The notes below the pieces were generated by a model. The model did not search any database. It saw nothing but the letters and a program-made list of their open reading frames with translations, and was not told the DNA's origin. The translations under genes and the position numbers were made by a program. DNA of 64,000 nucleotides from NCBI RefSeq assembly GCF_003345295.1, contig NZ_CP031055.1, forward strand, positions 2,728,001 to 2,792,000, in the 5' to 3' direction. This DNA comes from Vibrio splendidus (GTDB taxonomy: Bacteria; Pseudomonadota; Gammaproteobacteria; Enterobacterales; Vibrionaceae). Shown here in pieces: positions 61,952-64,000 of this stretch. Positions within the stretch are counted from its first letter, which is position 1. Every line of letters begins with the position of its first letter.

Positions 61952-62356
61952 ATGAAAAAGACACTAACCTTTGCCGCATTACATTTTACTATCGCATTTA
62001 GTGTCGCTTATGCACTAACAGGCGACATCTTAATTGGTAGCTTGATCGCTATGATTGAGCCCTCTGTGAATACTGTGGCCTTCTATTTTCATGAAAAGGC
62101 TTGGGCTCAAGTTCCAGCGCTTAAAGCTCGTCAGTGGATGACTAAATTAAAAACAGCAAGCTTCGCTACTATCCACTTTAGTGTTGCCTTTACCGTTGTC
62201 TACTTATTGACTGGCGATGCCTTTGTTGGTGGTGTGATGGCAACGTTAGAACCCGCTTTGAATACCGTGGCTTACTACTTCCATGAGAAAGTTTGGCTAC
62301 GAAAGGCAGAAAGCCAAACAACACAGCCACAGTTTTGTTTGCCCCAACACGCTTAA
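61952..62356 (+). CDS. DUF2061 tandem-repeat membrane protein
   Basis: A 134-residue predicted inner-membrane protein made of two DUF2061 units: about residues 1-51 (TFAALHFTIAFSVAYALTGD to NTVAFYFHEKAW) and 65-117 (KTASFATIHFSVAFTVVYLL to NTVAYYFHEKVW). Each has a short helix pair and the end YFHEK. DUF2061 proteins usually carry one copy, and the function is unknown. A Fur-like site just upstream suggests iron regulation. The start ATG at 61952 has weak ribosome-site support (GAGTAATTATC). Confidence 0.85.
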   Translation: MKKTLTFAALHFTIAFSVAYALTGDILIGSLIAMIEPSVNTVAFYFHEKAWAQVPALKARQWMTKLKTASFATIHFSVAFTVVYLLTGDAFVGGVMATLEPALNTVAYYFHEKVWLRKAESQTTQPQFCLPQHA

Positions 62357-62372
62357 CCTAGAGAGTTTATTG

Positions 62373-62419
62373 TTGACATAGTTGCGGTTCGCAATTAAAT
62401 TGTAGTTGTACATCGCAAC
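62373..62419 (+). promoter_or_regulatory. Promoter with overlapping operator-like palindrome
   Basis: TTGACA (62373-62378) and TAAATT (62396-62401) with a 17-bp spacer. The inverted repeat TTGCGGTTCGCAA (62382-62394) occupies the spacer, and GTTG...CAAC (62405-62419) follows. A repressor bound there would block RNA polymerase, which fits autoregulation by the MarR protein downstream. Confidence 0.6.
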
Positions 62420-62435
62420 CATATTGAGAGGCAAC

Positions 62436-63341
62436 ATGACTTCAGCACAACTTAGAGAATTATCACGTCAGCTCGTTCGACAGCTTGGAATGCTCGACAA
62501 AGATTGTGGTGATATTGCCCTACCTCCGATTCAAGCACATACGCTTATCGAACTAGAGCAGCAGCCATTAACCGTGAATCAATTAGCGGATAAGCTCAAT
62601 ATTGATAAGTCCAACGCCAGTAGAGCAGTCAATAATCTAGCGAGGAACTCGTTAATCCAAACCTCGCCACACCCCAACGATAAGCGCAGTGTTGTTGCTT
62701 CAGTAACAGAACAAGGGATAAACACTCTTGCCCAACTTCACAGTCAACAGAATCAGTTTTATGACTCGGTACTTGAGCGTTTAACAGAAGCGGAAACTCA
62801 ACAAGTTTCTGGGGGAATTAAGCACTACCTTAGAGCACTGCAACAAAGCCACGCTTCAAGTGATGTGGTGGTTCGTCCTCTACAACAGCAAGACAACACC
62901 GTAGTAGCCAATGTGATTCGCCAAGTCTCTTATGAGAACGGGCTAACCGAAGATAAAGGTTATGGTGTGGCAGATCCCACCTTAGAAGACATGTTCAGTG
63001 TTTATAACAATGAAAGATCTCAGTATTGGGTGATTGAACTTGATGGAAAGGTTGTCGGTGGTGGTGGGTTTGCACCATTAGCAGGGATGCCAGAAGTCTG
63101 TGAACTGCAAAAGATGTACTTCTTGCCTAAAACCAGAGGCAAAGGCTTAGCGAAAAAGTTGGTTAATATGTCGATGGAGAAAGCTAAGGAACTGGGTTAT
63201 CAACATATGTATTTAGAAACAACCGAATGTCTTAATGCTGCCGTTAAACTTTACGAAAAATTGGGCTTTGAACACCTTGATTCTGCTTGGGGAGAAACAG
63301 GCCATGACGCTTGTGAGGTTGTAATGGCCAAAACGCTATAA
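62436..63341 (+). CDS. MarR-GNAT fusion transcriptional regulator/acetyltransferase
   Basis: A 301-residue fusion from ATG 62436, preceded by GAGAGG. Residues 1-135 are a MarR winged helix-turn-helix (AHTLIELEQQPLTVNQLADKL, then DKSNASRAVNNLARNSLI, with the wing at HPNDKRSVVASV). Residues 145-300 are a GNAT acetyltransferase with the acetyl-CoA loop KTRGKGLAKKL and the C-terminal NAAVKLYEKLGFEHL. The two-domain architecture recurs widely in Proteobacteria, but ligands are rarely known. The operator-like palindrome before the gene suggests autoregulation. The acetyltransferase may inactivate the inducer or modify a protein. Confidence 0.9.
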   Translation: MTSAQLRELSRQLVRQLGMLDKDCGDIALPPIQAHTLIELEQQPLTVNQLADKLNIDKSNASRAVNNLARNSLIQTSPHPNDKRSVVASVTEQGINTLAQLHSQQNQFYDSVLERLTEAETQQVSGGIKHYLRALQQSHASSDVVVRPLQQQDNTVVANVIRQVSYENGLTEDKGYGVADPTLEDMFSVYNNERSQYWVIELDGKVVGGGGFAPLAGMPEVCELQKMYFLPKTRGKGLAKKLVNMSMEKAKELGYQHMYLETTECLNAAVKLYEKLGFEHLDSAWGETGHDACEVVMAKTL

Positions 63342-63434
63342 TGTGTTTTGAAATAGGGTTGGCGTCGGCAGTTCATCAGATGACAAGCAAGTGAGCGAAT
63401 TGATTCCTTACGTAACGGGCTAATTAAATAACCG

Positions 63435-64000
63435 CTAACTACGCAAAAAATTACTGACGCAAGAAGCTGGATTCAAGGCGACAAAAGAGCTCTCTTCCTG
63501 GCCATCAAGTACCACTTCTAACGAGTATAAATGTTTAGGATTAGGATTCTCAATATCAAAAATGATCGGCGCCTCAACCTGGAAAACAACACCCGTATGT
63601 TCTGCTCGCACATCTATCGGCATCACCAATGTCATACCATTAAACTTGATTGATGCCGATATTAGCCCCGGCTTTAGCGTTTGATAGATAACATCCACTT
63701 TGAACTCACAACCACCACCGTAATGCCAGATCTGCTCTGTCACAACTTGCTCAAGCTTGACGTGACGAACGAACTGCAGATATGGCGCTTGCCAGATTCC
63801 GATACGAGAATCCGATTTAGCGACAGCCGATGAAGAGACTGACTCACCCATATCCTCTTCAAGCAATAAGCTCTCCTCTTCTTCAAGGAAAAGAATCTCA
63901 AAACGGTTGCGACCAGACTGCATGTAAGGTCGAATATCTTTACGATATTCGACTTGGCTACCATCACAATCAAACACAGCCACACCATTGAGTCGAACTT
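63435..64000 (-). CDS. Glycoside-hydrolase-2-like sugar-binding protein, 5' end outside window
   Basis: The frame is open to the window edge, so the N-terminus is missing; 188 residues are visible. The edge reads VRLNGVAVFD, then IRPYMQSGRNRFEILF, followed by an acidic stretch with EEEE, and IGIWQAPYLQF. This is the order of the glycosyl-hydrolase-2 N-terminal jelly-roll (as in beta-mannosidases): NG, the Y-x-x-G-N turn and GIW. Downstream of that is a beta-sandwich ending in FVALNPASC. No catalytic barrel follows before the stop, so it may be only a carbohydrate-binding relative. Separated by about 90 bp from the convergent MarR-GNAT gene. Confidence 0.6.
   Translation of the reverse strand, partial: VRLNGVAVFDCDGSQVEYRKDIRPYMQSGRNRFEILFLEEEESLLLEEDMGESVSSSAVAKSDSRIGIWQAPYLQFVRHVKLEQVVTEQIWHYGGGCEFKVDVIYQTLKPGLISASIKFNGMTLVMPIDVRAEHTGVVFQVEAPIIFDIENPNPKHLYSLEVVLDGQEESSFVALNPASCVSNFLRS

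Noticed and set aside
63740..63988. An 82-codon reverse frame in the last 260 bases
   Set aside because: It overlaps the GH2-like gene in another frame and has no family likeness.

Overview
This window is a chromosomal segment of a gammaproteobacterium in the genus Vibrio. The evidence is the gene content, the rRNA leaders, the multiple tRNA clusters and the AT-leaning codon use rich in CTA leucine codons. The Splendidus clade seems plausible, but I cannot prove the species without a search. Almost all of it is core genome; no phage, transposase, integrase, CRISPR array or defence locus is visible.

Bases 1-31.6 kb carry a long conserved housekeeping block whose order resembles the E. coli region around 66 min. 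It holds the end of fau, then rpiA and serA, a SIMPL protein, divergent argP/argO, and mscS. The reverse-strand carbon-metabolism run tkt-epd-pgk-fbaA follows. After metK come a DUF2189 membrane protein, sprT, endA, rsmE-gshB, yqgE-ruvX and a small lipoprotein. Reverse-strand pilT-pilU faces yggS-proC-yggT-yggU-DUF4426-rdgB-hemW; then come glsA, trmB, mutY, yggX and mltC. Pentose-phosphate and glycolytic genes (rpiA, tkt, fbaA) share candidate LacI/PurR-type operator motifs. metK has a candidate MetJ box array and is divergent from tkt.

Bases 31.7-35.3 kb hold two tRNA clusters (7 and 5 genes for Phe, Thr(TGT) and Asn) with near-identical promoters, flanking a chemoreceptor gene. The first cluster contains a 361-bp tandem duplication. 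A DUF2391 membrane protein and about 1 kb of DNA with no convincing gene follow.

Bases 37.0-48.7 kb contain two tandem rRNA operons on the reverse strand. The upstream one (promoters near 48.7 and 48.55 kb) is 16S-23S-5S with no spacer tRNA. The downstream one (promoter near 43.07 kb) is 16S-Ile-Ala-23S-5S-Thr-5S-Asp. The two copies differ in short blocks of the 5S, 16S and 23S genes, mostly as compensated base pairs. Their leaders differ by replacement of whole hairpins.

Bases 48.8-64.0 kb carry an HD-GYP cyclic-di-GMP phosphodiesterase, a VOC protein, a tRNA-Leu with degenerate tRNA-end repeats behind it, an RDD protein, lptF-lptG divergent from pepA-holC-valS, a DUF898/M48 peptidase gene pair, a DUF2061 protein behind a Fur-box-like site, a MarR-GNAT fusion regulator with an operator-like palindrome, and the end of a glycoside-hydrolase-2-like sugar-binding protein.

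I found no clearly new multi-gene system. The most interesting signals are the covarying rRNA/tRNA differences, the hairpin swapping in rRNA leaders, the shared operator motif, the tRNA-Leu remnants and the DUF898-M48 pair.
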